In this document: positions 16,644 to 25,994 of the stretch, in pieces
Layout of the letters: the number at the start of each line of letters is the position of its first letter
How positions within the stretch are numbered: position 1 is the stretch's first letter
From: Candidatus Kerfeldbacteria bacterium
GTDB lineage: Bacteria; Patescibacteriota; Patescibacteriia; SBBC01; CAIJZX01
Assembly: GCA_903825245.1 (NCBI GenBank)
Contig: CAIJZX010000030.1
Location: 1 to 52,636 of the forward strand
DNA: 52,636 nt
Direction of reading: 5' to 3'
Made by a program: the position numbers and the translations under genes
Notes under the pieces: model-generated
What the model was told of the DNA's origin: nothing
Seen by the model: the letters and a program-made list of their open reading frames with translations, nothing else
Database searches by the model: none

Positions 16644-17525
16644 ATGGCAAAACGACGCCTTGCAATGTTACCGCTTATACCGGTCCAGTTGACACAAGTC
16701 ACGACCACTGACGGCGTCGATCTGGCCGGAATCGTTATCCAGCCGAAACGCCACACTCGTCTAGCCATCATTCAGGTTCACGGTCTGAACTCATCGTTCA
16801 CTCGTGGCCATGAAATCACCCGGTGCTTAGGCGCGTATTGTCTCCGCCAAGGAATCGGGTTATTTAAATTCAATAATCGCGGTCATGATATTCTGGCCAA
16901 AGCGGGAACGAGACTCGCCGGCGGCGGGGCGGAAAAATTCACCGATTGCCTGAAGGATGTCGATGCGGTCATTGCTTTAGCCCGTCAGTGTGGCTACAGT
17001 CAATTTATACTCAGCGGTCATTCTACTGGGGCCAATAAGGCATTGTACTATACCTACAAAGGTCGGACGAAACTCGCCGGGCTCATGCTCACCGGCCCGA
17101 TGAGCGATATATCCGGTGCATATCAAACTGAAGGTAAAACGAAAATCAAGCGCTTAGTAGCGCAAGCTGAACGAATAGCACGACGCAATCCGCAACAGCT
17201 CATATCGAATGACGGAAACATTCGAACGGCTGCTCGCACCATCAGTCTCTTGAAACCCGGCCAAGCCGAGGATGTGTTTCAGTACTACCGTCACGGAACA
17301 TGGTCGGCGCTTCGTTCGGTGTGCTGCCCGTTGTTGGTCGTGATCGGGGAACACGATCAACATCTCGATCGACCGGTCGACAACTGTTTAGTAGCTTTCG
17401 GTGTGCAGGCGACCCGAGCGCAATCGGTGACGTTACGGTCAATTCCCGGAGCGGATCACGGTTTTCGCGGTAAGGAAAAGCTCGTTGTTCATGTGACTGA
17501 GGATTGGCTCCGCACGATTCTTTGA
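16644..17525 (+). CDS. Alpha/beta-hydrolase fold protein (DUF1749-like)
   Basis: 293 aa. The elbow is LSGHSTGANKALYY, preceded by VHGLNSSFTRGHE as oxyanion-hole region. The acid lies in IGEHDQHLDRP and the His in GADHGFRGK. The GHSTGA elbow with a FNNRGHD segment is reminiscent of DUF1749/UPF0-type acyl hydrolases rather than the upstream neighbour, so the two are not recent duplicates. The stop codon overlaps the start of the next gene (TGATG), indicating coupled translation. Confidence 0.86.
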   Translation: MAKRRLAMLPLIPVQLTQVTTTDGVDLAGIVIQPKRHTRLAIIQVHGLNSSFTRGHEITRCLGAYCLRQGIGLFKFNNRGHDILAKAGTRLAGGGAEKFTDCLKDVDAVIALARQCGYSQFILSGHSTGANKALYYTYKGRTKLAGLMLTGPMSDISGAYQTEGKTKIKRLVAQAERIARRNPQQLISNDGNIRTAARTISLLKPGQAEDVFQYYRHGTWSALRSVCCPLLVVIGEHDQHLDRPVDNCLVAFGVQATRAQSVTLRSIPGADHGFRGKEKLVVHVTEDWLRTIL

Positions 17526-18436
17526 TGCGACTCTCTCGTACAACTTATGTTACCGTTTTTCTTGTCAGCCTAGCGGTAGGCTATGTTGTTGTGGGCGCGG
17601 GTTCGCATTCAAGTGCGAACCCGCGCCCACGAGCCGACGCCACGGTGCGCATAACGCCGGATTATCCGAACCGAACGGTTTTTGATGATGCCTTGTTGTC
17701 TGTCCATCGTGACAACGGTTTAACCACAAAACGCATTAGCGGCATGGTCGTTAACCACCATCTGCTGGCGGCGCAATTCATTGCCGACACCTTACAATAT
17801 GCGCAAGGCCAGCACATTGATCGAATCATTCTGCTTGCGCCGAATCATTATGCTGCTGGTCATGGGGCGTTCATTACGACCTCGGCAACATTTGCCACTC
17901 CCTATGGCGATGTGCAGACGGATCAACAGTTTGTAACAAATCTTGTGGCGAATGGGATGGTGGTGAATACTGCTGAACCTTTTCAGCAGGAACACGGCGT
18001 GTATAATATTTTGCCCTTTGTTAGGAAAATATTTCCTGGTGTACCAATCGTGCCAATTATCACGCGAGATGGCACCTCGATTGCGCAGGTTGATGCGTTG
18101 CAACGACAATTGGCGAGCCTGACAACAGCGCATACGCTTGTTATTGCTTCGCTCGATTTTGCTCATAACCAAACAAACGAAGGTGCACAAGTACTTGATC
18201 AATCAAGTATTGCGATGCTGTCGGCGGTGAATCCGAATACTGTTCAACCAAATCTATCAAACATGATCCAGGTTGATTCACCGATGACGTTGCGGTTATT
18301 TCTAGGACTCATGCGAGATGTGCGGATGACACATTTTTTCCTTACACACCATAGTAATTCGGCCCTGGAAACTGGTCATCTCGACGCTACTGATGTCACG
18401 AGTCATATCACCGGAACGTATTCTCGTTTCTTCTAA
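17525..18436 (+). CDS. MEMO1 family protein (AmmeMemoRadiSam system B-like), membrane anchored
   Basis: 303 aa. An N-terminal membrane anchor or signal helix (about residues 5-26) precedes the MEMO domain, shown by VVNHHLLAAQFIADTL, ILLAPNHYAAGHG, EHGVYNILPFVRKIFP and the SLDFAHN segment. MEMO proteins have a catechol-dioxygenase-like fold with metal-binding His residues, and several of these His positions are visible; the bacterial role is not established. Here the domain appears to be outside the membrane, unlike cytoplasmic relatives. A perfect 17-bp palindrome lies inside the gene at 17591-17630. It shares an operon with two hydrolases. Confidence 0.85.
   Translation: MRLSRTTYVTVFLVSLAVGYVVVGAGSHSSANPRPRADATVRITPDYPNRTVFDDALLSVHRDNGLTTKRISGMVVNHHLLAAQFIADTLQYAQGQHIDRIILLAPNHYAAGHGAFITTSATFATPYGDVQTDQQFVTNLVANGMVVNTAEPFQQEHGVYNILPFVRKIFPGVPIVPIITRDGTSIAQVDALQRQLASLTTAHTLVIASLDFAHNQTNEGAQVLDQSSIAMLSAVNPNTVQPNLSNMIQVDSPMTLRLFLGLMRDVRMTHFFLTHHSNSALETGHLDATDVTSHITGTYSRFF
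17591..17630 (+). repeat. Perfect 17-bp palindrome inside the MEMO gene
   Basis: GTGGGCGCGGGTTCGCA (17591-17607) and its exact reverse complement (17614-17630) enclose a 6-nt loop. It encodes the linker between the membrane anchor and the domain. The stem would be very stable in mRNA. There is no U-tract after it. Confidence 0.8.
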
Positions 18437-18484
18437 ACAACGATTGTGCTACACTGCATATACTATTAATTCACAAAACTGCGT

Positions 18485-20404
18485 ATGCCAAAAACAAAAA
18501 AACCAACCGCAGAGAAAGTAATGAGTACCCCGCCGACGCCTATTATTGCTACGCCGCAGGTAACAAAAAACACTAGCCAACCACATACGCTTTGGTTGAT
18601 TATTCTTTTTGTGGCATTGGTGCTTGTTGGGGTGGGTGGGGGATATTATGCTTACCGGTTGACGCACACGAAAGCAACGACGAGCGTGGTGCTGTTGAAT
18701 ACCGGCAATGAAAATGATGAGCTGAATGGGAATACTTCGACATTTGTTACCAACACGGTATTAACAAACACTACAACGAACAATCAGGTGCTCACCAACA
18801 CCACCAGTAATACTAGTACATCAAATGTAAACACGCCGATGCCAACCGGCGGTGCAACGGTGAGTTGGAGTGCACCGAAAAAAATTGCCGATTTGAAATT
18901 GCTTGGAAAAACCGATGGTATTGATATTCAATCAAATCCGCCGTCGTACTACCAAATTGGTAGCATCACCTCCGGAAAATACGCTGGCCAGAAGTTAGTG
19001 ATGGCGCAATTTTTTTACGAAGGTCCTCAGCAATATCCAACTGCTGAGTATTATGCGGTAAGCGGATCGACCGGCACGTTACTGGCAACGCCCTCATCCA
19101 CAAATGTTGTCAATCAGTACAATACGCTCGATAGTGTCCTTCAGGGATATAAAGATCGGGGGCTGACGTACGATTCGACCACGACGTTAGCTGGATTATT
19201 TGCCCCGGCAACACTGGTTGGTCCTAAGGCTGGACAAACATTGATTCGCGATACTAGTCCGGTTGGTTTGTTCGATGCTACCGGTTTGACCGTAGCGTTC
19301 ACTGATCCGGTCTACGGGAAGGTGTATACAAATACCCAACCGAATACGCTCAATACAAATACCGAATTAATGAGCCAGGTGACCATCAATCAACGAAACG
19401 GTTTTTACCTGAAAATGGCCGACGGTATGATCGCGGTCTACCAACTGGTGTTTGATTTTGTGAAGTACGACGATACCGTTGGGCACGGACCTTACGGTGG
19501 GGGTGTGCTACAAGCCACGTGGTCAAACGGTGTAGCGAATACACAGCAGTATTCCACGACGCTTCGTACCGGTTGCGGCTCGATAAATTATACGGATGTG
19601 GTGAGTTCGAGTGAGGTCAGCATCACGAACGATTTGGTGACTGTCGGTACGACGGCGACCGGGGCAACTGTCTATGGGTATAAGGACAGCAATGCCAAAG
19701 CTTTAAAGGATTGGTACGCAAATTCGTACCAAACGAGTGACGGGTCAGCGAAAAAATCGTATGTCGCCTTTGTCGCGGATCACCCGATTGTCTTTGTGGT
19801 TGACGCTTTCGGGCGTTTAGCTCGTTTAATGAATACTACCTACCAAATTCAGGCCGAGTGCGGTAAGCCGGTGATTTATCTCTACCCAACGACGACTTCG
19901 AATGTTGATGTTTCTCTGTATCCGCAAGGTGGATTTACCGCCAGTGAACCGGCGTACAATAATGGCTGGCATGTTACGGCACAACCGAATGGACAACTCA
20001 CTGAAGTATCGAGCGGAAAAAGATACCCATATTTATTCTGGGAAGGCCGCGGCGGAATTTATACGCCACCAACGCAGGGATTTGTCATTGCCCAAAATGA
20101 CGTTCATAATTTTCTCGTTACTAAACTTGCGTTGTTAGGATTGAACCAAAAAGAAACAGATGACTTCATCGAATTCTGGGAACCAAAAATGCAGGGAAGT
20201 CCGTATTATCAAGTTTCGTTCCTGGGGAATCGAACGATGGATGTTTTGGCACCGCTCGTTGTGTCGCCGAAGCCAGACTCGGTTATCCGCATCCTCATGG
20301 ATTATAAATCACTGTCAGCACCAGTAACGATTCAGCCGCAAATCATTCATACACCGAAACGCACCGGCTTCACGGTGGTTGAGTGGGGCGGAGTACTGCG
20401 ATAG
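18485..20404 (+). CDS. Anchored surface protein with C-terminal 'CGKPVIYLYP' domain
   Basis: 639 aa. A Lys-rich cytoplasmic tail leads into one membrane helix (about residues 35-57), then a Thr/Asn-rich linker (about 75-120) and a large outer region. The C-terminal part, from about residue 458, begins ECGKPVIYLYP and continues through WHVTAQPNGQL, YPYLFWEGR and FIEFWEPKM.SPYYQVSF. This domain of unknown function recurs in CPR surface proteins. Ser/Thr/Asn-rich composition suggests cell-envelope exposure. TATACT at 18459-18464 is a likely -10 box; a hairpin terminator follows the stop. Confidence 0.8.
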   Translation: MPKTKKPTAEKVMSTPPTPIIATPQVTKNTSQPHTLWLIILFVALVLVGVGGGYYAYRLTHTKATTSVVLLNTGNENDELNGNTSTFVTNTVLTNTTTNNQVLTNTTSNTSTSNVNTPMPTGGATVSWSAPKKIADLKLLGKTDGIDIQSNPPSYYQIGSITSGKYAGQKLVMAQFFYEGPQQYPTAEYYAVSGSTGTLLATPSSTNVVNQYNTLDSVLQGYKDRGLTYDSTTTLAGLFAPATLVGPKAGQTLIRDTSPVGLFDATGLTVAFTDPVYGKVYTNTQPNTLNTNTELMSQVTINQRNGFYLKMADGMIAVYQLVFDFVKYDDTVGHGPYGGGVLQATWSNGVANTQQYSTTLRTGCGSINYTDVVSSSEVSITNDLVTVGTTATGATVYGYKDSNAKALKDWYANSYQTSDGSAKKSYVAFVADHPIVFVVDAFGRLARLMNTTYQIQAECGKPVIYLYPTTTSNVDVSLYPQGGFTASEPAYNNGWHVTAQPNGQLTEVSSGKRYPYLFWEGRGGIYTPPTQGFVIAQNDVHNFLVTKLALLGLNQKETDDFIEFWEPKMQGSPYYQVSFLGNRTMDVLAPLVVSPKPDSVIRILMDYKSLSAPVTIQPQIIHTPKRTGFTVVEWGGVLR

Positions 20405-20424
20405 GTCGTCTCTACACTTAAGAA

Positions 20425-20457
20425 AAAACCCGAGGTTACCGACTTCGGGTTTTGTGT
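20425..20457 (+). terminator. Bidirectional intrinsic terminator
   Basis: A 12-bp stem (20425-20436 with 20442-20453, one G-T pair) with a 5-nt loop, an A-run before and a T-run after. It lies between the convergent genes 18485-20404 (+) and 20490-20696 (-) and could serve both. Confidence 0.85.
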
Positions 20458-20489
20458 ACATCACGGAGGTGATGCGATCGCGGCTAGGG

Positions 20490-20696
20490 TTACGGACGTC
20501 GAGTCCCTCGTCTGAAGAGAAACTCGCGTACCTCGCCAAGGTCAACGTGATCGTGGCCGGGGGAATTCGGGATGACACCTTCTTGGCACGCACTGAACGG
20601 ACTGCTTGGTCCCTGAATGGTTGGATCGAACCAGACGGGAGCTGGCGGTGACTCATCAACAACGTGCTTCGGTTTGGAACGACCACTTTTCGCCAT
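20490..20696 (-). CDS. Small orphan protein with strong Shine-Dalgarno site
   Basis: 68 aa starting MAKSGRSKPKHVVDESPP. The start is fixed by GAGGAGG a few nt upstream, one of the best ribosome-binding sites in the window. It is polar, has no membrane helix, and ends in an Arg-rich tail (FLFRRGTRRP). I do not recognise a family. It is divergent from the DEAD-box helicase gene and convergent with the surface-protein gene, with a shared terminator downstream. An earlier in-frame start would add 31 residues but lacks the binding site. Confidence 0.62.
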   Translation of the reverse strand: MAKSGRSKPKHVVDESPPAPVWFDPTIQGPSSPFSACQEGVIPNSPGHDHVDLGEVREFLFRRGTRRP

Positions 20697-20809
20697 GAAA
20701 TCCTCCTCGTGGAGTGTCACAGTAAAAACTTTTTCCCTCGAATACTGTACTCGTATTCCTCGGAGGTGTCCAGTATCTATTTTATCCACAGTATGCTACA
20801 CTCCCGCCC

Positions 20810-22156
20810 ATGACACCTCCAGATCTTTCGGGTTTTTCCGGTCTCGGTATCGCTCCTGGCCTACTCACCGCTATTACCAAACTCGGCTTTACCGAGCCAA
20901 CCCCAATTCAACTCCGCTCAATTCCGGTCGCGATTGAAGGCAAGGATATGATTGGCGTCGCCCAAACCGGTACCGGTAAGACGATGGCTTTTGGTATTCC
21001 CATGATTCAACGTTTGGCTCAGGTGAAGGGTCAGGGGCTCATTGTATTACCAACCCGCGAGCTTGCCTTGCAAGTTGATGAGGCACTGCATAGCATTGGT
21101 AAGGGGATTGGTTTACGAACTGCGGTCTTGATCGGTGGCGCATCGATGTACAACCAGCAGCAAATGATTCGCAAGAATCCGCATATTATTATTGCCACAC
21201 CTGGAAGACTTATTGATCATCTGGAACAAAAATTTGTCAGGCTCGATCAGGTTAAAGTGCTGGTACTCGATGAGGCTGATCGGATGCTCGACATGGGTTT
21301 CGCGCCACAAGTGAATCGCATTTTAACCGATGTGCCGAAAGAGCGGCAGACGATGTTGTTCTCGGCGACCATGCCGAATGAAATTGTGGCTATTGCCCAG
21401 AAACATATGCAGTTACCGGTGCGGGTGGAAATTGCCCGTTCCGGAACCGCCGCCGCCAATGTCGTCCAAGAATTATTCTTCATCGGCAAAGAAGCGAAGA
21501 CGATGTTACTTGAACAACTGCTTCGCACGACGCCGGGTTCAGTATTGGTATTTACCCGGACGAAGTTTTCGGCCAAGAAACTTTCCCGAAGATTGCATGA
21601 TCAAGGTTTTACCTCATCGGAAATCCACTCCGATCGGAGTTTAGCCCAGCGCCGCGCCGCGCTCGACGGATTTAAGTCTGGTCGCTTCCGCGTGTTAGTT
21701 GCCACGGATATTGCCGCTCGCGGTATTGATGTCACGAATATTGAATTGGTCGTGAATTATGACCTGCCGACGAATCCGGAAGATTATGTTCACCGCATTG
21801 GCCGAACCGGACGCGCCGGATTGTCCGGACGAGCGGTATCGTTCGCTACCTTCGACCAACGCGGCGATGTCCGAGATATTGAACGGATTATGCGAACGAC
21901 CTTACGTGTTTCACCGTTGCCAAACTTGCCGCCTCAGCCAGCAACCGTTCGGCCAGCGATTCGGCCACCATTTGCTTCATCTCAGCCGCAACAACAATCG
22001 GCACCTCAGCGATATCAGCAATCGACCGGACCGCGTCGTCAACAACAGTTCCCGTCGCGGCAGCGTCGTCCGAAGTTTCAAGGTCGACGACCGCAAGCAT
22101 CTCAGCGCGCGCCACATCGTGATGAGGCGCCTCGGACGGGCTTTACCCAGTTTTAG
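20810..22156 (+). CDS. DEAD-box ATP-dependent RNA helicase
   Basis: 448 aa. All core motifs are present: Q motif (GFTEPTPIQ), I (AQTGTGKT, about residue 50), Ia (PTRELA), II (DEAD, about 154), III (SAT), V (ATDIAARGID) and VI (HRIGRTGR). The last 80 residues are Arg/Gln/Pro-rich and disordered, as in RhlE/CsdA-type helicases, and probably bind RNA. It should unwind RNA during ribosome assembly or mRNA decay. A TACACT -10 box ends 8 nt before the ATG, so the mRNA may be leaderless. Confidence 0.95.
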   Translation: MTPPDLSGFSGLGIAPGLLTAITKLGFTEPTPIQLRSIPVAIEGKDMIGVAQTGTGKTMAFGIPMIQRLAQVKGQGLIVLPTRELALQVDEALHSIGKGIGLRTAVLIGGASMYNQQQMIRKNPHIIIATPGRLIDHLEQKFVRLDQVKVLVLDEADRMLDMGFAPQVNRILTDVPKERQTMLFSATMPNEIVAIAQKHMQLPVRVEIARSGTAAANVVQELFFIGKEAKTMLLEQLLRTTPGSVLVFTRTKFSAKKLSRRLHDQGFTSSEIHSDRSLAQRRAALDGFKSGRFRVLVATDIAARGIDVTNIELVVNYDLPTNPEDYVHRIGRTGRAGLSGRAVSFATFDQRGDVRDIERIMRTTLRVSPLPNLPPQPATVRPAIRPPFASSQPQQQSAPQRYQQSTGPRRQQQFPSRQRRPKFQGRRPQASQRAPHRDEAPRTGFTQF

Positions 22157-22309
22157 CCTCGTCGTAACGGCGGGCAATTGGAGTGACACAGTTGTTAACC
22201 GTGCGCTTGACGTACGACTCGTTGTTTGTGGTGTTGTTGGACGTGCGGAGTATGTTACGGTACACTGTACATGCTGGCTGACCCAGTGAGGCAGGCAATA
22301 AAAACGAAC

Positions 22310-24271
22310 ATGGCCAAGGAAAAAAACTTTACCATTTGGTATAAACGTCGACGACGGTTTCTGGCGTTAGTAACTTTCTTTGTCGTGGTCGTGGTCTGGG
22401 TAGGGTGGATTTCTGGAATACCCTTGTTGAAAACCGGATTACCAGGTTTTCCGCCCATGAGTCCACTAGCTGCACTGGCCGCGGCTTTGTTGGCCATTAT
22501 TATTTTCCAGCCGCCGCGGATTCCGAAATCACTCTTCATGGCGATGGCAATCGGCGTCGGTACTGGAAGCTGTATTTTACTTATCTTCTCCCTATGGCCA
22601 GAGGGTAGTATGCCGTTGGTGATTAAATATTTCGTTGATGGTCCCGCTGGAATAAAGAATTACTTTGCCCCGCTCACTCCGTTGTGCTTCTTTGCGCTAT
22701 CGATTGCCGCCGGGTTGCAACTCAACAACCGCCTCTATCGGTTTCGAGAGTCAGTCATTGTGGGAACATTTTTCCTTATGTATTTGATCTTTATCGGTCA
22801 TGTCAGTCATGCCGAGTATGTACAATCATTTTCTTTTTTTGCGAACGTATCATTACCAGCGGAAATCACCATTTTTCTGGTGTCGCTAGGATTGCTCTAT
22901 AAAGAGAATGGCCAAGGTATTATGTCCTTACTTTCCAGTGACACGGAAGGTGGTTCTGTAGCCCGCGAGCTTTTAGTGGCCGTCATAATTTTTCCGGCGA
23001 TAACCACGTATTTTATCTTGTTAGGAGTTTCTGCGGGCGCCTACCAGCACACGCTGGCGACCGCCTTGAACATCGTAGTGAATGTCTTTTTCTTTGAGGT
23101 TTTTGTGTGGCGTATCGGCAACCGTCTTCAGTTATCGGAGATTGCCCGAATACGGGCCGAGCAGCAAGTCATTCAGCGGCAACGTGAGTTAGAAACCTTT
23201 CAGCGGGCGGTTGATGCTTCAACTGAGGGTGTAATTATGACTGATGCAACAGGAGCGATATGGTATGTCAATACGGCTTGGGAGGCATTGACTGGTTGGA
23301 AACTTTCAGAAGTGAAAGGAAAGAATCCTCGTCTACTGAAAAGCGGAAAAACAAGTTCATCCGTGTATCGCCGAATGTGGAAAACATTAATTTCGGGCAA
23401 ATCATTTCGTACGGAAGAAATTTTCAACATTCGAAAAGATACAACCGAATATAATGCAGATTTACGTGTGTTCCCAATTGGCCGAACGGCTAAGGATTTA
23501 GTATATGTTGGTATTGAACAAGACATTACCGAACGGAAAGCAATTGAACTCGCTAAAACGGAATTCGTGTCGATTGCTTCGCATCAACTCCGCACGCCGT
23601 TGACGGCGGTGAATTGGTATACGGAAATGCTCTTAAACGGTGATGCCGGACAGTTATCAAAAAAACAAAAAACATTTATTCAAGAGGTGGCTGACGGCAG
23701 TCAACGAATGACGGCATTAGTGAATGCACTGCTTAATGTGGCACGGATCGAGGCGGGGACATTTAGTGTGACCCCAGAACGTCTCGCCTTACAAGAGCTT
23801 ATCGCCACAGTCTTCAAAGAGAATTTGCCATCAATTCTAAAACGACATTTAAAAGTAAACGTAAAGATTAGTAGAACGGTGCCACGTATCTCTGTCGATC
23901 GGCAACTGATGTACATTATCGTGCAAAACTTGTTAACCAACGCCATCAAATATACTCCACAAAAGGGTACAATTACCATTGGTTTGATCCAGAATAGGAA
24001 AAATGTGGTTTTCAAAGTTGCTGATACCGGATATGGAATCCCGAAGGCGCAGCAGAAGAATATTTACCAAAAAATGTATCGCGCAGAAAATATTCGCAGC
24101 AAGGTGCCCGATGGCACCGGACTTGGATTATATGTTGTAAAATCTATCCTCGACCATACCGGTGGATCAATCTCCTTTGTCTCCGCGGAGGGAAAGGGGA
24201 CGACCTTTTCGGTAACCCTACCAATGAGTGGCATGTCGGCTCGACAGGGAACCAAAACGTTAATTGCGTAA
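22310..24271 (+). CDS. Membrane sensor histidine kinase with PAS domain
   Basis: 653 aa. About eight membrane helices occupy residues 15-270 in place of a periplasmic sensor. A coiled coil and PAS domain (about 295-410, ending VGIEQDITERKAIE) follow. The HisKA H-box is ASHQLRTPLTAV with the phospho-acceptor His near 425. The ATPase domain has the N box NLLTNAIKYTP, G1 VADTGYGIP and G2 GTGLGLYVVKSIL. The ATG at 22310 is preferred over one at 22271, which lies only 4 nt after a TACACT -10 box. The receiver gene 12 nt downstream is the likely partner. Confidence 0.93.
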   Translation: MAKEKNFTIWYKRRRRFLALVTFFVVVVVWVGWISGIPLLKTGLPGFPPMSPLAALAAALLAIIIFQPPRIPKSLFMAMAIGVGTGSCILLIFSLWPEGSMPLVIKYFVDGPAGIKNYFAPLTPLCFFALSIAAGLQLNNRLYRFRESVIVGTFFLMYLIFIGHVSHAEYVQSFSFFANVSLPAEITIFLVSLGLLYKENGQGIMSLLSSDTEGGSVARELLVAVIIFPAITTYFILLGVSAGAYQHTLATALNIVVNVFFFEVFVWRIGNRLQLSEIARIRAEQQVIQRQRELETFQRAVDASTEGVIMTDATGAIWYVNTAWEALTGWKLSEVKGKNPRLLKSGKTSSSVYRRMWKTLISGKSFRTEEIFNIRKDTTEYNADLRVFPIGRTAKDLVYVGIEQDITERKAIELAKTEFVSIASHQLRTPLTAVNWYTEMLLNGDAGQLSKKQKTFIQEVADGSQRMTALVNALLNVARIEAGTFSVTPERLALQELIATVFKENLPSILKRHLKVNVKISRTVPRISVDRQLMYIIVQNLLTNAIKYTPQKGTITIGLIQNRKNVVFKVADTGYGIPKAQQKNIYQKMYRAENIRSKVPDGTGLGLYVVKSILDHTGGSISFVSAEGKGTTFSVTLPMSGMSARQGTKTLIA

Positions 24272-24283
24272 GCAGGTTCTTAT

Positions 24284-24661
24284 ATGGCACAATCAAAAAC
24301 CATTCTCATCGTCGAAGACGAAGCGAATGTCCGAACACCGCTTGCGCTTCAGTTAACTGAACGAGGGTATGCGGTGTTGGAAGCTGAGAACGGAAAGCAA
24401 GGATTGCAGATAACGCTTAAACGTCATCCCGATCTGATCTTGCTTGATGTATTAATGCCGGTGATGGACGGTATGACGATGTTGAAACGATTACGTCAGG
24501 ATATATGGGGGAGAGACGCTAAGGTCATCATCTTGACCAATAATGATGATCTGCGTCAGATGGCTGACGCTCTTGGCGAGCGCGCCTTTGATTATCTGGT
24601 GAAAGTGAATTGGACTATTGCTTCAGTCATCGTAAAAATTCAACAACGTTTAGCCGAATAA
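24284..24661 (+). CDS. Response-regulator receiver protein, partner of the upstream kinase
   Basis: 125 aa, a receiver domain only. It has the acidic pocket VEDEANV, phospho-acceptor Asp in LILLDVLMPVMDG, switch Thr in IILTNNDD and Lys in DYLVKVNW. It lies 12 nt after the histidine kinase in the same direction, so the pair forms a two-component system without a DNA-binding output. Signal output must pass through protein-protein contact or a further phosphorelay. Confidence 0.93.
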   Translation: MAQSKTILIVEDEANVRTPLALQLTERGYAVLEAENGKQGLQITLKRHPDLILLDVLMPVMDGMTMLKRLRQDIWGRDAKVIILTNNDDLRQMADALGERAFDYLVKVNWTIASVIVKIQQRLAE

Positions 24662-24715
24662 CGCGCATCGCGGTCGCTGTTGCTCTTCCCGTTTGGGTGT
24701 GCCATGATGGACGTC

Positions 24716-25906
24716 ATGGCCGTCTTTACTATTACTCACCGTGCTCGACATGCTGCCGCCCGCACCGGAACGCTGCAGACACCGCATGGTGATATTTACA
24801 CTCCGAATTTTATGCCGGTGGCAACGCGCGGTGTATTTCACGGTATGGAATTGGCAGATGCGCGGGAATGTGGGGCGGAAATATTGATGTGCAATACGCA
24901 CCATCTTAATCGAACCTACGGCGTTCAAGCAATAGCTGAGGCTGGAGGTTTGCATACATTTATTGATTGGCACCATCCACTGGCGACGGACTCGGGTGGT
25001 TTCCAAGTCTTCAGTTTGGGTTGGGGGATGGTGCACGGGGTGGGAAAAGTAGCCGGCGGTATCAATGCGCGCCCAGTTGCCGAAACAACCTTAGCGCTCG
25101 CTCAGGCGACCATTGATGATAACGGTGTTATTTTTTCTGACGGTCGCGAATTGGTACGACTAACACCGGAAATTGCGGTACAGTGGCAGGAAAAAATCGG
25201 CGCCGATATTATTTTTGCATTTGATGAATGCACCTCACCATTGCACAATGAAGCGTATAACCGGAAAGCGATGCATCGGACACATGATTGGGCGCGTCGA
25301 TGTATTGCCGCTCGAACGCGACATGATCAGTTGATGTTTGGCATTGTCCAGGGTGGAACATTCGAAGCGCTGCGGAAGGAAAGTGCAACAATCATCGGGG
25401 CTATGTCCTTTGAGGGATTTGGTATTGGTGGTAGTTTTGGTCAACATGCGATGGTGGAAACCTTAGATTGGGTGATGCCATCATTACCCGATGAAAGGCC
25501 AAAACATTTGTTGGGCATCGGCTGGGTACAGGATATATTGTTAGCCGTCGATCGCGGTGTCGACCTGTTTGATTGCGTTGAACCCATTCGCCGTGCTCGG
25601 CATCAGCACGTTCTAACACCGACACAATACCTCGATATTGTTCCGCTCTCTCGACGGCAAGGAGATGGTCCGTTGGTGAACGATTGCGATTGTTCGAGTT
25701 GCCAACTATTATCAGCTACGGATATTAAGCTGTGGTGTAAAGCAAAGGATCGTCGCGGCAGTCGCGCGCTAGCGATACATAATACACGGATGATGATGCG
25801 GCTGATGGAACATATTCGAACGGCGATTACCGAGGACCGGTGGTCCGACTATTTGCAAGAACGGTTGTCTAGGATTGAGACACAGCGGCCATCGATTGTG
25901 GGGTAG
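24716..25906 (+). CDS. tgt: tRNA-guanine transglycosylase
   Basis: 396 aa. Tgt swaps guanine 34 of GUN-anticodon tRNAs for a queuine precursor. The substrate loop DSGGFQVFSLG, the FGIVQGG segment, the nucleophile region LFDCVEPIRRARHQHV, and the zinc site CDCSSC followed by a distant His (AIHNTR) are all visible. Family members usually have a DCV.PTR sequence; Ile replaces Thr here. Three in-frame ATGs (24704, 24707, 24716) compete; the last gives the best alignment of the N terminus. No queuosine synthesis genes lie nearby. Confidence 0.95.
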   Translation: MAVFTITHRARHAAARTGTLQTPHGDIYTPNFMPVATRGVFHGMELADARECGAEILMCNTHHLNRTYGVQAIAEAGGLHTFIDWHHPLATDSGGFQVFSLGWGMVHGVGKVAGGINARPVAETTLALAQATIDDNGVIFSDGRELVRLTPEIAVQWQEKIGADIIFAFDECTSPLHNEAYNRKAMHRTHDWARRCIAARTRHDQLMFGIVQGGTFEALRKESATIIGAMSFEGFGIGGSFGQHAMVETLDWVMPSLPDERPKHLLGIGWVQDILLAVDRGVDLFDCVEPIRRARHQHVLTPTQYLDIVPLSRRQGDGPLVNDCDCSSCQLLSATDIKLWCKAKDRRGSRALAIHNTRMMMRLMEHIRTAITEDRWSDYLQERLSRIETQRPSIVG

Positions 25907-25955
25907 CGCGGAGTATGTGATATGGCCGTGCCGAACCATCCGTACTGGTGAAAAA

Positions 25956-25984
25956 TTGACGTAACGCTGTTTTTGTGGTATACT
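25956..25984 (+). promoter_or_regulatory. Near-consensus promoter of the AI-2E permease genes
   Basis: TTGACG (25956-25961), 17 bp, TATACT (25979-25984). The ATG at 25995 lies 11 nt after the -10 box, so the leader would be only a few nt. Confidence 0.75.
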
Positions 25985-25994
25985 GTGTAGCGAT

